Shown here in pieces: positions 9,456 through 17,430 of a stretch of DNA of 64,000 nucleotides (the stretch's first letter is position 1; each line of letters starts with the position of its first letter). Both the position numbers and the translations under genes were made by a program. The notes beneath the pieces are model-generated. The model was not told the DNA's origin. It searched no databases and saw only the letters and a program-made list of their open reading frames with translations. The stretch is taken from positions 310,001 to 374,000 of the forward strand of contig JAFZQG010000004.1 of assembly GCA_017550145.1 (NCBI GenBank), in the 5' to 3' direction. This DNA is from Erysipelotrichaceae bacterium. GTDB taxonomy: Bacteria; Bacillota_I; Bacilli_A; Erysipelotrichales; Erysipelotrichaceae.

Positions 9456-9590
9456 AATGATCGTCTGCCACAACATGGTAATCAGATCTATGTACATCCG
9501 TACTATACAATGAATGGTAAAGATTCTGTCTGGCGCTGGTGCTGCAGAAACGGTTTTTACGGATGGGTAAACGGCAGATACATCGCATAA
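9456..9590 (+). pseudogene. Remnant of SH3-like small protein
   Basis: An open frame of 44 codons with no usable start, opening directly after a TAA and ending in TAA at 9588-9590. Its translation contains QHGNQIYVHPYYT and ends GFYGWVNGRYIA, which resembles the tail of the 698-1003 protein (GKQVF...GEWGFINSNML). It lacks the leader and the first half of such a protein. I read it as the decayed C-terminal end of a second member of that family. Confidence 0.6.
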
Positions 9591-9602
9591 ATAAGCTTAA
9601 TC

Positions 9603-9620
9603 AAAGCCCTTCGGGGCTTT
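9603..9620 (+). terminator. Hairpin terminator
   Basis: AAAGCCC and GGGCTTT form a 7-bp stem with a TTCG-type loop, followed by TTTAAGTTT. It ends the MFS or remnant transcript. Confidence 0.8.
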
Positions 9621-9645
9621 TTAAGTTTATGAGATAATAAATGAT

Positions 9646-10392
9646 ATGGAAACAGTAAGAAAGATCTTTCTTTGTGCAGGAATAATCTTTGCGGTCTATG
9701 GGCTCATAGTCTTATCACTGATCGGACCGGGAAGATTTTTCAATTACTTCTATCTTGTTTCCGGTATCTTTCTGATCGTTATTTCAAAACTGATGGAAGG
9801 AATGAGTGATCCTTTAAAGAAGGCGATAGTTTCAGTGATTATGATTGCTGTAGCGGTGTTTGTCTTGCTTGAAATAAGAATCATATCTTTCGCTGTAAAA
9901 GAACCGGATAAGAATGCCGATTATCTGATCGTCCTTGGTTCACAGATGAAAGATGACGGTCCTTCGCTGGATTATAAGGCAAGACTCGACAGTGCTTATG
10001 AATACCTTAACGAAAACAAAAAGACGAAAGTCATTACGACCGGAGCTCAAGGCAGAAAGGAACCGCTAAGTGAAGCACAAGGCGGAGCAGATTATCTGAT
10101 TCAAAGAGGTATCGATCCGCTCAGGATCATCATTGAGGACCAGAGTTATGATACTAAAGAGAATCTGGGTAACGCACAGAAGCTGATCATCAAAGACGGC
10201 AGAGATCCGAAGGAAATTAAAGTAGTAGTTGTTTCGGCTTTCTATCATCTTTACCGTGCATCCTACATTGCGGAAAAGATCGGTTACGGCAACGTTTCCT
10301 GTAAAGGCGGATGCGGACTGTTTGTCTTATTACCGCACTATTACACCAGAGAATTCTTTGCGACAGTCAAAGAATATCTGGTATTAAGATAG
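9646..10392 (+). CDS. YdcF/SanA family (DUF218) membrane protein
   Basis: 248 residues: two or three hydrophobic segments in the first 80, then the DUF218 domain beginning DYLIVLGSQM near 92 and containing KVITTGAQG and EDQSYDTKENLGNA, hallmark motifs of the ElyC/SanA/YdcF family linked to envelope integrity and polyprenyl-phosphate metabolism. An extended -10 (TGaGATAAT) ends at 9638, exactly 7 bases before the ATG, and there is no ribosome site, so translation is probably from a leaderless message. The next gene follows after 12 bases. Confidence 0.87.
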   Translation: METVRKIFLCAGIIFAVYGLIVLSLIGPGRFFNYFYLVSGIFLIVISKLMEGMSDPLKKAIVSVIMIAVAVFVLLEIRIISFAVKEPDKNADYLIVLGSQMKDDGPSLDYKARLDSAYEYLNENKKTKVITTGAQGRKEPLSEAQGGADYLIQRGIDPLRIIIEDQSYDTKENLGNAQKLIIKDGRDPKEIKVVVVSAFYHLYRASYIAEKIGYGNVSCKGGCGLFVLLPHYYTREFFATVKEYLVLR

Positions 10393-10404
10393 AGGATCTG
10401 AAGT

Positions 10405-10953
10405 ATGAGCATCTTATTCAATGTTCTGATGATTATCTTCAATCTGATCGGATTGTATTTTGTGATCAGAGAAGTGGGGATGAAATTCATCCAGTTTTAC
10501 ACACTGCTTTCAAATAATCTGAATATGCTTTCGGCAATCATATTTCTCATTGATCCTGTAAAGGCTGTTGATCTTCGTTACACCAGTGTATGTATGCTGG
10601 TGATAACATTCATCATTACCTTATTTATACTGGTCCCGGCCGAAGGTTCAGGCGGATTCAAAGCGATGTTTGGTACAGGTCTGACTTTCTTTCATCATCT
10701 GGTCTGTCCTTTTCTGTCGTTTTTCTCTTATCTGTTATGGGAGGGCCACAGTCAAAAGTGGTATCTGCCTTTTGGGATCACGCTGATCTATACCTTTATC
10801 TTTCTTTATCTGAACTATAAGGGGAAAGTCGACGGTCCTTATCCGTTCTTTAGAATTAAGAAGAACGGAATAAAGAATACCGTCATAACACTTACGTTCC
10901 TGGCCCTTTTTGTGCTGGCCGTCTGTATCGGAATAACGGTTATTGCGGATTAA
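10405..10953 (+). CDS. Pr6Pr-like six-helix membrane protein
   Basis: 182 residues with about six hydrophobic stretches and a histidine pair at FFHHLVCPFLSFFSYL near residue 93, which fits the Pr6Pr/FAR-17a-like family of unknown function. GAGGA lies 8 bases before the ATG. It follows the YdcF gene by 12 bases and is likely co-transcribed with it. No function is claimed beyond an integral membrane protein. Confidence 0.7.
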   Translation: MSILFNVLMIIFNLIGLYFVIREVGMKFIQFYTLLSNNLNMLSAIIFLIDPVKAVDLRYTSVCMLVITFIITLFILVPAEGSGGFKAMFGTGLTFFHHLVCPFLSFFSYLLWEGHSQKWYLPFGITLIYTFIFLYLNYKGKVDGPYPFFRIKKNGIKNTVITLTFLALFVLAVCIGITVIAD

Positions 10954-10975
10954 TCTGGTATAATTCGAAGTAGAT

Positions 10976-12106
10976 ATGAAGATTCTGGAAACCTATAAAA
11001 AGTTTGATGAGCGCAATAAGCTCATCATTAAATTCAATCTGGCGGGAATTGTTTATAATACGACAATATCGATTTTTAAGATCGTTGTCGGTACGATCGT
11101 TCATTCGTTATCGATCGTTACCGATGGTTTGAACGGATTGGGTGATATGATGTCATCGATCGTTTCGATCATTACGACATTCGCATCTGAAAGAAAAGCT
11201 GACAGCAGCCATCCGATGGGCTATGGAAGAGTCGAATATGTCGGTGTCCTGATGATCACTTTTATGATCATTTCACTGGGCTCTCTTTCGATTTACAGAT
11301 CGGTAAAGAGCCTGATCAGACTGGAAGGTTCGCCGAATTATACAACGGCTGCCGTTGTCATCGTTGTCATATCGATGTTCTGTGAGCTTACTTATGGATA
11401 TCTGTGTCACAAAGCCGGCAGCAAGCACAATTCGATGTCCTTAAAAATGATCGGACACGACTGTATAATGGATGGTCTGGTTTCTTTAGGTATCCTTGTG
11501 ACAATCGTTCTGTATAAATATACCGGTCTTAATATTGAAGCTTGGATCGGTCTGTTTATTTCAATCATGATCGTTAAATCCGGTATTGAGACCTTTATGG
11601 AAACAACTGATAAGATTATCGGTACGACCGTAAGTGATGAACTGCGTAAGGATATCAAACAGATGATAATCAGTGAAGACAATGTAGAGAACGTCTTCAA
11701 TCTGGTCGTTCACAGCTATGGTGAAAACCGTAAATTCGGTTCGGTCGATATTGAAGTCAGAAATGACCTTTCAACACTTGAAACCGCGAAGCTGACGAGA
11801 AGGATCGTCAGAAGAGCGAGAAAAGAAAAAGGGATCATTCTTACTTCGGTAGGTATCGTTACTTCTTCGCTTAATGATCCGAAAACTGCCGAGATGTGGG
11901 ACAGAATTCTGGAGACCGTCAGAAAGAACGACAGGGTCAGCAGAGTTCATGGCTGTCTGATTGATCAGAAGCAGAAGTATATTTCCTTCTACATTGTGAC
12001 CAAGGAAGGCACAAGCAGCAAGGAAGTTATCGAAGAACTCAAGAGTGAACTGCATAAACTTTATCCGGATATGGAAATAGAAATCGACCGTATCACAGCG
12101 CTATGA
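10976..12106 (+). CDS. Cation diffusion facilitator family transporter
   Basis: 376 residues. Five or six membrane helices carry the metal-site patterns DGLNGLGDMMSS (about residues 43-54) and HDCIMDG (about 160-166); HPMGYGRVEYVG near 74 is the family signature. A cytoplasmic domain fills the last 170 residues. CDF proteins export Zn2+, Mn2+ or Fe2+ by proton exchange; the metal is not clear here. A TGgTATAAT extended -10 ends 11 bases before the ATG with no ribosome site. The stop overlaps the next start by 4 bases (ATGA). Confidence 0.92.
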   Translation: MKILETYKKFDERNKLIIKFNLAGIVYNTTISIFKIVVGTIVHSLSIVTDGLNGLGDMMSSIVSIITTFASERKADSSHPMGYGRVEYVGVLMITFMIISLGSLSIYRSVKSLIRLEGSPNYTTAAVVIVVISMFCELTYGYLCHKAGSKHNSMSLKMIGHDCIMDGLVSLGILVTIVLYKYTGLNIEAWIGLFISIMIVKSGIETFMETTDKIIGTTVSDELRKDIKQMIISEDNVENVFNLVVHSYGENRKFGSVDIEVRNDLSTLETAKLTRRIVRRARKEKGIILTSVGIVTSSLNDPKTAEMWDRILETVRKNDRVSRVHGCLIDQKQKYISFYIVTKEGTSSKEVIEELKSELHKLYPDMEIEIDRITAL

Positions 12107-13020
12107 AAATCTTATGTGTGGATGTCGGCGGCACCAGTATCAAGCACGGCATCATTGATGAGAAACTTAATATCACCGATAAGGGAAACTTCAATCCCGA
12201 TGGCAGTACTTTGGAGACCTATGTGGAATCTTTAGGAAGTCTTTATGACCAGTATAAAGATCAGGTCGAAGGTATGGCTTTTTCCATGCCCGGTATCATT
12301 CATCCGGAGAACGGTTACTTCTATTCGGGTGGTGCCTATGACAGGATCGTTCATGAAATAAATCTTAAAGAGATACTGGAAAAGAGGATTCCTTTACCGA
12401 TGTCTTTTGAGAATGATGCCAAGGCAGCGGGATATGCGGAATTAGGGTATGGTGCCTTAAAGGATTATAATGACGCCATACTGCTGACTCTGGGCTGGGC
12501 CATCGGCGGCTGTCTGATCTATAACCATAAAGTTGTTTACGGTAAGCACTATTCTGCAGGTGAAGTATCGTTTGTGAATGCCGATTATCACTATACCGAT
12601 TTTGCGCATACCTTTGCGGGTATAAACGGTTCAAGAGGCTTATTAAAGAAAGTACAGGATAAACTGGAAACCGAAGAAAAATATACCGGTAAAGAGATCT
12701 TCGAAATGATAAAGAACGGTAATGAAAAAGTGAAGGAAGCTTTCCATGAGTTCTGCAGGGAATTTGCCATCCAGGTATATAACCTGAATATAACTTTCGA
12801 TCCGGAAGTCTTTGCGATCGGCGGCGGTATCAGTTCACAGAAACTGCTTTATGAAGAACTTGATAAATGTTATGAAGAACTGGAGAAAGAGATGTTTCTG
12901 TTTGTCAGAAGACCGATCATTATCCCTTGCGTCTTCGGCAATGATGCGAATATGATCGGTGCTTATCATAAATTCATGCTTCAGCATGGAAAGAATCAAG
13001 AAAAACCAGTAATTATTTGA
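12103..13020 (+). CDS. ROK family sugar kinase-like protein without zinc motif
   Basis: 305 residues with the actin-like ATPase fold of ROK kinases: DVGGTSIKHGIIDE near residue 5, a substrate aspartate in FENDAKAAGYAELGYG near 101, and the adenosine motif AIGGGIS near 245. The usual ROK zinc signature (CxCGxxGCxE) is absent; the corresponding segment reads HYSAGEVSF followed by YHYTDFAHTFAG. It is translationally coupled to the CDF gene by a 4-base overlap. Glucose, beta-glucoside or N-acetylmannosamine are possible substrates; a non-kinase role cannot be excluded. Confidence 0.85.
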   Translation: MKILCVDVGGTSIKHGIIDEKLNITDKGNFNPDGSTLETYVESLGSLYDQYKDQVEGMAFSMPGIIHPENGYFYSGGAYDRIVHEINLKEILEKRIPLPMSFENDAKAAGYAELGYGALKDYNDAILLTLGWAIGGCLIYNHKVVYGKHYSAGEVSFVNADYHYTDFAHTFAGINGSRGLLKKVQDKLETEEKYTGKEIFEMIKNGNEKVKEAFHEFCREFAIQVYNLNITFDPEVFAIGGGISSQKLLYEELDKCYEELEKEMFLFVRRPIIIPCVFGNDANMIGAYHKFMLQHGKNQEKPVII

Positions 13021-13036
13021 TATACTTGTTTTAGTG

Positions 13037-13079
13037 AAGACGGTAAGTTTCACGTATATCCGGTCCTGCCGTCTTTTTA
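13037..13079 (+). terminator. Long-loop hairpin terminator after ROK gene
   Basis: AAGACGG and CCGTCTT frame a 25-base loop and are followed by TTTTATT. It lies 16 bases after the ROK stop. Confidence 0.55.
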
Positions 13080-13089
13080 TTACCGTAAT

Positions 13090-14703
13090 ATGCGTTCAAT
13101 CAGATCAAAAACCATAGCACTTATCGTATCCGTGATCGTCATAACCATGACGATCATTACGGCGTTATCTGCCTTTTCGATCAGAAGACTGGGCAACGAA
13201 TCATCAGATCAGATCCTTTATCTTTTGTGCAGGAACGGCGAAAGAAATCTGGATATGTATTTCGACAGTATCGAGCAGTCGGTCAAGACGGTTTCCGCTT
13301 ATGCGGAAAAAGATCTGGCAGCGACCGATCTGTCAAAGCTGAGTGAGCATCTCGAAAGGGTTGAAGATGTCTTCGAAAAGATTGCCGGCAATACCGCAGG
13401 GATCCTGACTTATTACTATCGAATCGATCCGACAGTTTCCACAGATGATAAGGGTTTCTGGTTCATCAGTGATGGCAACATCTTTTATGAACATGAAGTA
13501 ACGGATATTACGCTTTATGATACCAGTGATCAGTCGGCCTTAGTCTGGTTCACGGTGCCTAAGGCTACAGGCAATCCGGTCTGGCTGCCTCCATACATCA
13601 CTGAGAATCTTGATGAGTATGTCCTTTCATACAACGTACCGATTTATAAAAATAATCTGTTTATCGGTGTCATCGGTATTGAGATCGACTATGATACGAT
13701 GGCGGAGACCGTAAAGAACATTTCCTTATATGAAAACGGTTATGCGTTTATCAACGATGATGAAGGAAACATCATCTATCATCCGTATATCAGTATTGAA
13801 GAACTGCAGACAAATCACCCGAAAGTACCTGAAGGTTTATTAAGTGAAGATACTTTTGTTACCTATAATTTTGACGGTGTTGAGAAACAGGCGGTCTGGA
13901 TGAAGATGGATAACGGTATGCGTCTTAACGTTACAGTACCTATTTCTGAGATTAACAGTAACTGGCATAATCTGATATCGGAAATCATCTTTATATCTTT
14001 ATTATTGCTGACAGCCGCAATCATTGTGGCGATCCGTTTTGCGAAACAGATCACCGATCCGTTACGTAAACTTACTGAAACAGTTGAACAGGTCGATACC
14101 GGTAATTATGATCTCAATCTCGAATACGACAAGGATGATGAAGTCGGTATCCTGACGCATTCATTCAATCATCTGATCGATCACCTTAAGATCTATATCG
14201 GCGAGCTTAATAGCTTGGCTTATGCGGATGCGTTGACTTCCGTACACAATAAAGGTGCCTTTGATATCTCGTGTAGAGAGATGGATGAAGAAATTAATAA
14301 TAACGGTAAAGATCTCGAATTTGCGATCGGTGTCTTCGACTGTGATGATCTTAAATCAATAAACGACAGTTACGGTCATGAAAAAGGCGACATCTATCTG
14401 AAAAAAGCCAGTCAGCTGATCTGCGATGTCTTCGCTCACTCACCGGTATTCAGAACCGGCGGTGATGAATTTGCGGTGATCCTGCAGGGTGATGACTACA
14501 ACAACCGTAGTAAACTCTTACGTTCTTTTAAAAAGAAATGTAAAGACAGTATTGTGAATGAAGAAAATGATTGGGATAAAGTAAGTGTGGCAATCGGAAT
14601 TGCAGACTATAATCCGGATGAAGACCGTTCAGCAAACAGTGTCATCCGCAGAGCTGATATCCTGATGTACGAAGACAAGAATAAACGTAAGAAGAAGGCA
14701 TAG
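13090..14703 (+). CDS. Cache-HAMP-GGDEF diguanylate cyclase
   Basis: 537 residues: an N-terminal membrane helix (about 8-28), an extracytoplasmic double-Cache sensor (30-285), a second helix (about 290-312), a HAMP linker (RFAKQITDPLRKLTETVEQV) and a C-terminal GGDEF domain with FRTGGDEFAVIL near 457. It should make cyclic di-GMP in response to an outside ligand. The RxxD inhibitory site that normally sits before the GGDEF loop is missing, so product feedback may be weak. It starts right after the ROK terminator and has no clear ribosome site. Confidence 0.93.
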   Translation: MRSIRSKTIALIVSVIVITMTIITALSAFSIRRLGNESSDQILYLLCRNGERNLDMYFDSIEQSVKTVSAYAEKDLAATDLSKLSEHLERVEDVFEKIAGNTAGILTYYYRIDPTVSTDDKGFWFISDGNIFYEHEVTDITLYDTSDQSALVWFTVPKATGNPVWLPPYITENLDEYVLSYNVPIYKNNLFIGVIGIEIDYDTMAETVKNISLYENGYAFINDDEGNIIYHPYISIEELQTNHPKVPEGLLSEDTFVTYNFDGVEKQAVWMKMDNGMRLNVTVPISEINSNWHNLISEIIFISLLLLTAAIIVAIRFAKQITDPLRKLTETVEQVDTGNYDLNLEYDKDDEVGILTHSFNHLIDHLKIYIGELNSLAYADALTSVHNKGAFDISCREMDEEINNNGKDLEFAIGVFDCDDLKSINDSYGHEKGDIYLKKASQLICDVFAHSPVFRTGGDEFAVILQGDDYNNRSKLLRSFKKKCKDSIVNEENDWDKVSVAIGIADYNPDEDRSANSVIRRADILMYEDKNKRKKKA

Positions 14704-14726
14704 ACGTAAGTTTATGTCTTTTTTGT
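14702..14726 (+). terminator. Probable terminator after diguanylate cyclase
   Basis: AGAC-gTAA and TTA-tGTCT form a short imperfect stem directly after the stop codon, followed by TTTTTTG. It is just ahead of the tRNA promoter. Confidence 0.5.
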
Positions 14727-14727
14727 T

Positions 14728-14733
14728 TATAAT
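14728..14733 (+). promoter_or_regulatory. -10 box of tRNA-Ser
   Basis: TATAAT stands 15 bases before the first base of the tRNA. A good -35 is not obvious 17 bases upstream, so this is a partial promoter call. Confidence 0.5.
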
Positions 14734-14748
14734 AGTATGTAGACATAC

Positions 14749-14840
14749 GGAGATGTATCGAAGTGGTCATAACGAGAACGACTCGAAATCGTTTGGTCGT
14801 CATAAGCGGCCCGTGGGTTCGAATCCCACCGTCTCCGCCA
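14749..14840 (+). tRNA. tRNA-Ser(CGA)
   Basis: 92 bases including an encoded CCA. The acceptor stem pairs GGAGATG with CGTCTCC (one G-T pair). The anticodon arm AACGA-CTCGAAA-TCGTT gives anticodon CGA, decoding UCG serine. The T arm contains GGTTCGAATCC and a long variable arm marks it as a class II serine tRNA. A decayed integrase lies directly downstream, so the 3' end has probably served as an attachment site. Confidence 0.95.
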
Positions 14841-14884
14841 AAATTACTCTAGAGCCTTATTTTAAGGCTTTTCTTTTGATTCAT

Positions 14885-15157
14885 TTATCGATCTGAGAAG
14901 ATTTTGAGAAGGTTTTTTAGATTTTCGATCAATTCTTCACTACTCTTTTACAATAAATGTGTGTATGTATTAAAAGTTTGTGTAATATCTGAATGTCCTA
15001 ATCTTTTACTGACTGCAACAATGTTTACCCCGTCATTTATTAGGTTTGTTGCATGAGAATGTCTAAAATCATGTATTCTTATTCTTTTAACTCCGCTTTC
15101 TTTAATTTCTCTTATACTTGACTCGGTTTTACTCCGCTTTAATAATTCAACTGTTTC
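14885..15157 (-). pseudogene. Remnant of tyrosine recombinase (phage/ICE integrase) C-terminus
   Basis: On the minus strand a frame of about 70 codons reads KRIRIHDFRHSHATN, then VAVSKRLGHSDITQ, then YTHLL: the catalytic histidine-x-x-arginine, the second histidine (LGH) and the tyrosine of the integrase family. A TAA at 14948-14950 interrupts it; past it the same frame continues KSSEELIENLKNL, the usual tail of such integrases, to 14885. Upstream the frame opens only at 15157, so the N-terminal core-binding region is lost. It points toward the 3' end of tRNA-Ser, the normal layout for an element integrated there. Confidence 0.85.
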
Positions 15158-15187
15158 TTATAGAATTGATATAAAGAGGTACGTATA

Positions 15188-15427
15188 ATGGAAGGCATTT
15201 CAAAATTGTTATCAATTTCATTCGGTCTCAGCTTTTTGCTAATTTTTTCAATACTTATTCTTGCTTTGTGGTTTGTGAAAAAGCTGTCTCTGAAGCCTTT
15301 TCCTAAAACCATGCTTTTAATTATCGTAGGTATTTGTGTGTGCCAAATGATCATTTTCTTGTTTATGGCTATTTACATAAATGGGCAAATACGTTCCTTT
15401 AATAATTTATTTAGGTTATTCAGATAA
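15188..15427 (+). CDS. Small two-helix membrane protein
   Basis: 79 residues with hydrophobic stretches near 8-30 and 41-64, separated by a basic loop (KKLSLKPFPK). AAAGAGGT lies 7 bases before the ATG, which supports translation. It overlaps nothing and lies between the integrase remnant and the nuclease gene. I do not recognise a family; cargo of the decayed element is possible. Confidence 0.55.
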   Translation: MEGISKLLSISFGLSFLLIFSILILALWFVKKLSLKPFPKTMLLIIVGICVCQMIIFLFMAIYINGQIRSFNNLFRLFR

Positions 15428-15477
15428 ATACAAAATCTTTCTTTCAAATATTATTGATTATTTCAGCTATTCTTTTT

Positions 15478-16416
15478 TCAGATAATATATCTGCGAATCA
15501 GATATGGAATCCATCCTTCATCGATTTTATCCATCCCGCATTCTTTCATTGCAGCAAACAATGATTCAAAAGTCATAGGCATAAATGTTCTTTTTCCCTG
15601 ATCATTGAGTAATGAAGCATAGTCAGCCAGCACGGTGCTTGTTTCAGGATTGAAATGTTCATTGAATGACGGATAAAGATGAACGGAAAGAAAACTCTCT
15701 ATATCTTTGTGCTGCAACATGCTTAAGCCGAGAATGTGATTTCTCCAGAGCTGCCTTAGATCATCACCCCGGGAATGATTACCGAAGTTATATTTTATGA
15801 ATTCTTCTTCAGACATATCACCGTAATCAAAGAATCCGCTTTCTCTGGTAATGCGGTAATAAGTGCTGTCCTTATCATTGATCTTCTGTTCCTCACCCAT
15901 ACCGATCTTATATCCCAGTTCGGTATATTTTACTTCGATACCGATTCCACATGGTCTGTCAAGAGAATCTGTATAATCCACATAAGCATCAAATGATGTG
16001 AGATCATTCAAATACTCTTCTTTCGGAGATGGTGCATATTCGATGAGAATGATGTTTATCGATTTTATATCATAACCGGTCAGTGTTCTGAAAAGTACTG
16101 CTGCTTTATTGAGATCATGATTCATCGGAAAGAAAACGTTGTAGGGAATATGTTCGCTTCGAAGAACATTTGTCAGAATGGCACCGGTTTTTCCTTTAAG
16201 ATCATTTTTGATTTCATCCCAGAAAGGCGAATAAAAGTTAACTCCTCTTGCACCATCTTCCGCTGAAATGACATTACCATAACAACCACTGTTTTTCGTG
16301 TTCCTTACAGCCGGTACTTTCATTTCCTGTTCACGGAAATCAGACTGATGCTTACGGGCTTTTGCCTGCCATGTAGTATCATATTTGTATTCTTCAATTT
16401 GAAATGCCTGATTCAA
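15478..16416 (-). CDS. PD-(D/E)XK restriction-endonuclease-like protein (PGN_0703 type)
   Basis: 312 residues, cytoplasmic. Residues 140-168 hold FDAYVDYTDSLDRP and then GIGIEVKYTE, that is the D...ExK pattern of a PD-(D/E)XK nuclease core. The general arrangement recalls the PGN_0703-like restriction endonuclease family, an assignment made from memory of its motif. No methyltransferase or specificity subunit is encoded nearby, so it is an orphan. It stands alone on the minus strand, divergent from the MntA/HepT operon, in the tRNA-linked accessory block. Confidence 0.6.
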   Translation of the reverse strand: MNQAFQIEEYKYDTTWQAKARKHQSDFREQEMKVPAVRNTKNSGCYGNVISAEDGARGVNFYSPFWDEIKNDLKGKTGAILTNVLRSEHIPYNVFFPMNHDLNKAAVLFRTLTGYDIKSINIILIEYAPSPKEEYLNDLTSFDAYVDYTDSLDRPCGIGIEVKYTELGYKIGMGEEQKINDKDSTYYRITRESGFFDYGDMSEEEFIKYNFGNHSRGDDLRQLWRNHILGLSMLQHKDIESFLSVHLYPSFNEHFNPETSTVLADYASLLNDQGKRTFMPMTFESLFAAMKECGMDKIDEGWIPYLIRRYII

Positions 16417-16579
16417 TGTGGTTTCTCCTTTCAGATTCTATAAATACTTATATCACTATTTTTCAGACTTTTCCTTTATGTAGTTTATTTATTTATAATT
16501 GTTTCTCAGAGTATATCTATTATTAGATAGAAAGTTGCACATATAATAAATAAAAATATGCAATTAATACATATAATAA

Positions 16580-16609
16580 TTGACATAAAATATGCAATAA
16601 TTGCATAAT
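16580..16609 (+). promoter_or_regulatory. Promoter of the XRE-MntA/HepT operon
   Basis: TTGACA (16580-16585) and CATAAT (16604-16609) are separated by 18 bases and lie 16 bases before the likely start codon. The palindrome at 16591-16607 covers most of the spacer and part of the -10. Confidence 0.7.
16591..16607. promoter_or_regulatory. Palindromic operator for XRE-MntA autoregulation
   Basis: TATGCAAT-A-ATTGCATA is a perfect inverted repeat with 8-base arms around one base. A further half site, TATGCAATT, lies at 16557-16565. Its place over the promoter and the N-terminal HTH of the first gene suggest autorepression, which is inference. Confidence 0.65.
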
Positions 16610-16625
16610 AATATTGTGGAGAAAT

Positions 16626-17105
16626 ATGCAAATGACGGAATTAAAAAGACTTCGGACAGATAAAGGAATGACACAACAGGAAGCTGCTGAACGAATCGGT
16701 GTATCTTTAAGATCATATGTCTCTTATGAGAACGATGAAACAAAGAAAGAGAGTACAAAATACCGATTCCTTATTAGTGAAATTGAGAAAATAAATCCGA
16801 TTGATGAAGAGCACGGAATACTGTCAAAAGAAGATATTATAAAAATCTGTAACAGAGTGTTTTCTGAATATGAAGTTGAATACTGTTACCTTTTTGGTTC
16901 CTATGCAAAAGGGAAAGCAACGGGCTCAAGCGATGTAGATCTTCTGATATCCTCAAAAATCACTGGATTAAAATTCTATGAATTGGTGGAAAAACTGAGA
17001 GAAGAACTCCACAAAAAAGTCGATCTGTTGGATTTCAGACAACTTCTTGGAAACGAGAAACTTTTAAATGAAGTGCTTAAGGAAGGAATCAGAATATATG
17101 GATAA
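16626..17105 (+). CDS. mntA: XRE-HTH fused to MntA-type nucleotidyltransferase antitoxin
   Basis: 159 residues. Residues 4-50 form an XRE-type helix-turn-helix (MTQQEAAERIGVSLRSYVSYE). Residues 80-159 form a minimal nucleotidyltransferase with LFGSYAKGKATGSSDVDLLI, giving the GS-x10-DxD signature (G91, S92, D103, D105). MntA antitoxins silence HepT by transferring AMP to its tyrosine. The ATG at 16626 (or 16632) is chosen because GGAG stands just upstream; an earlier TTG has no site. It overlaps hepT by 8 bases. The HTH fusion lets one protein be both antitoxin and repressor. Confidence 0.88.
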   Translation: MQMTELKRLRTDKGMTQQEAAERIGVSLRSYVSYENDETKKESTKYRFLISEIEKINPIDEEHGILSKEDIIKICNRVFSEYEVEYCYLFGSYAKGKATGSSDVDLLISSKITGLKFYELVEKLREELHKKVDLLDFRQLLGNEKLLNEVLKEGIRIYG

Positions 17106-17430
17106 TATTAAAAACGACGACTATTATGCAGATAAAATAAAAGAAAATCTAATGTTTATTGTTGACCATACAAAAGATATTGATAAGGAAGAACTAAATA
17201 GCAACGAAGTCCTCCTGGATTCTATGTTATTTAGACTTATTCAAATATCTGAGAACGCTAGAAAACTAAGTGATGAATACAAAGAAAAGCACAAGGATGT
17301 TCCTTGGCTTGCAATATATGGTTTGAGAAATAGGATTGTTCATGATTACGGTAATGTAGATCTTGATATAGTTTATTCAACAATAAAAGAAAGTATTCCT
17401 GAATTGTTAGAGAACATAAAAGATCTATGA
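17098..17430 (+). CDS. hepT: HepT-type HEPN RNase toxin (DUF86)
   Basis: 110 residues, all-helical HEPN fold. RNRIVHDY (residues 77-84) carries the full R-x4-H-x-Y motif: R77 and H82 make the RNase site and Y84 is the residue that MntA adenylylates in the studied systems. All key residues are intact, so the toxin looks active. The ATG at 17098 overlaps the mntA stop by 8 bases, and its own stop overlaps the next ATG (ATGA), so all three genes are translationally coupled. Confidence 0.88.
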   Translation: MDNIKNDDYYADKIKENLMFIVDHTKDIDKEELNSNEVLLDSMLFRLIQISENARKLSDEYKEKHKDVPWLAIYGLRNRIVHDYGNVDLDIVYSTIKESIPELLENIKDL

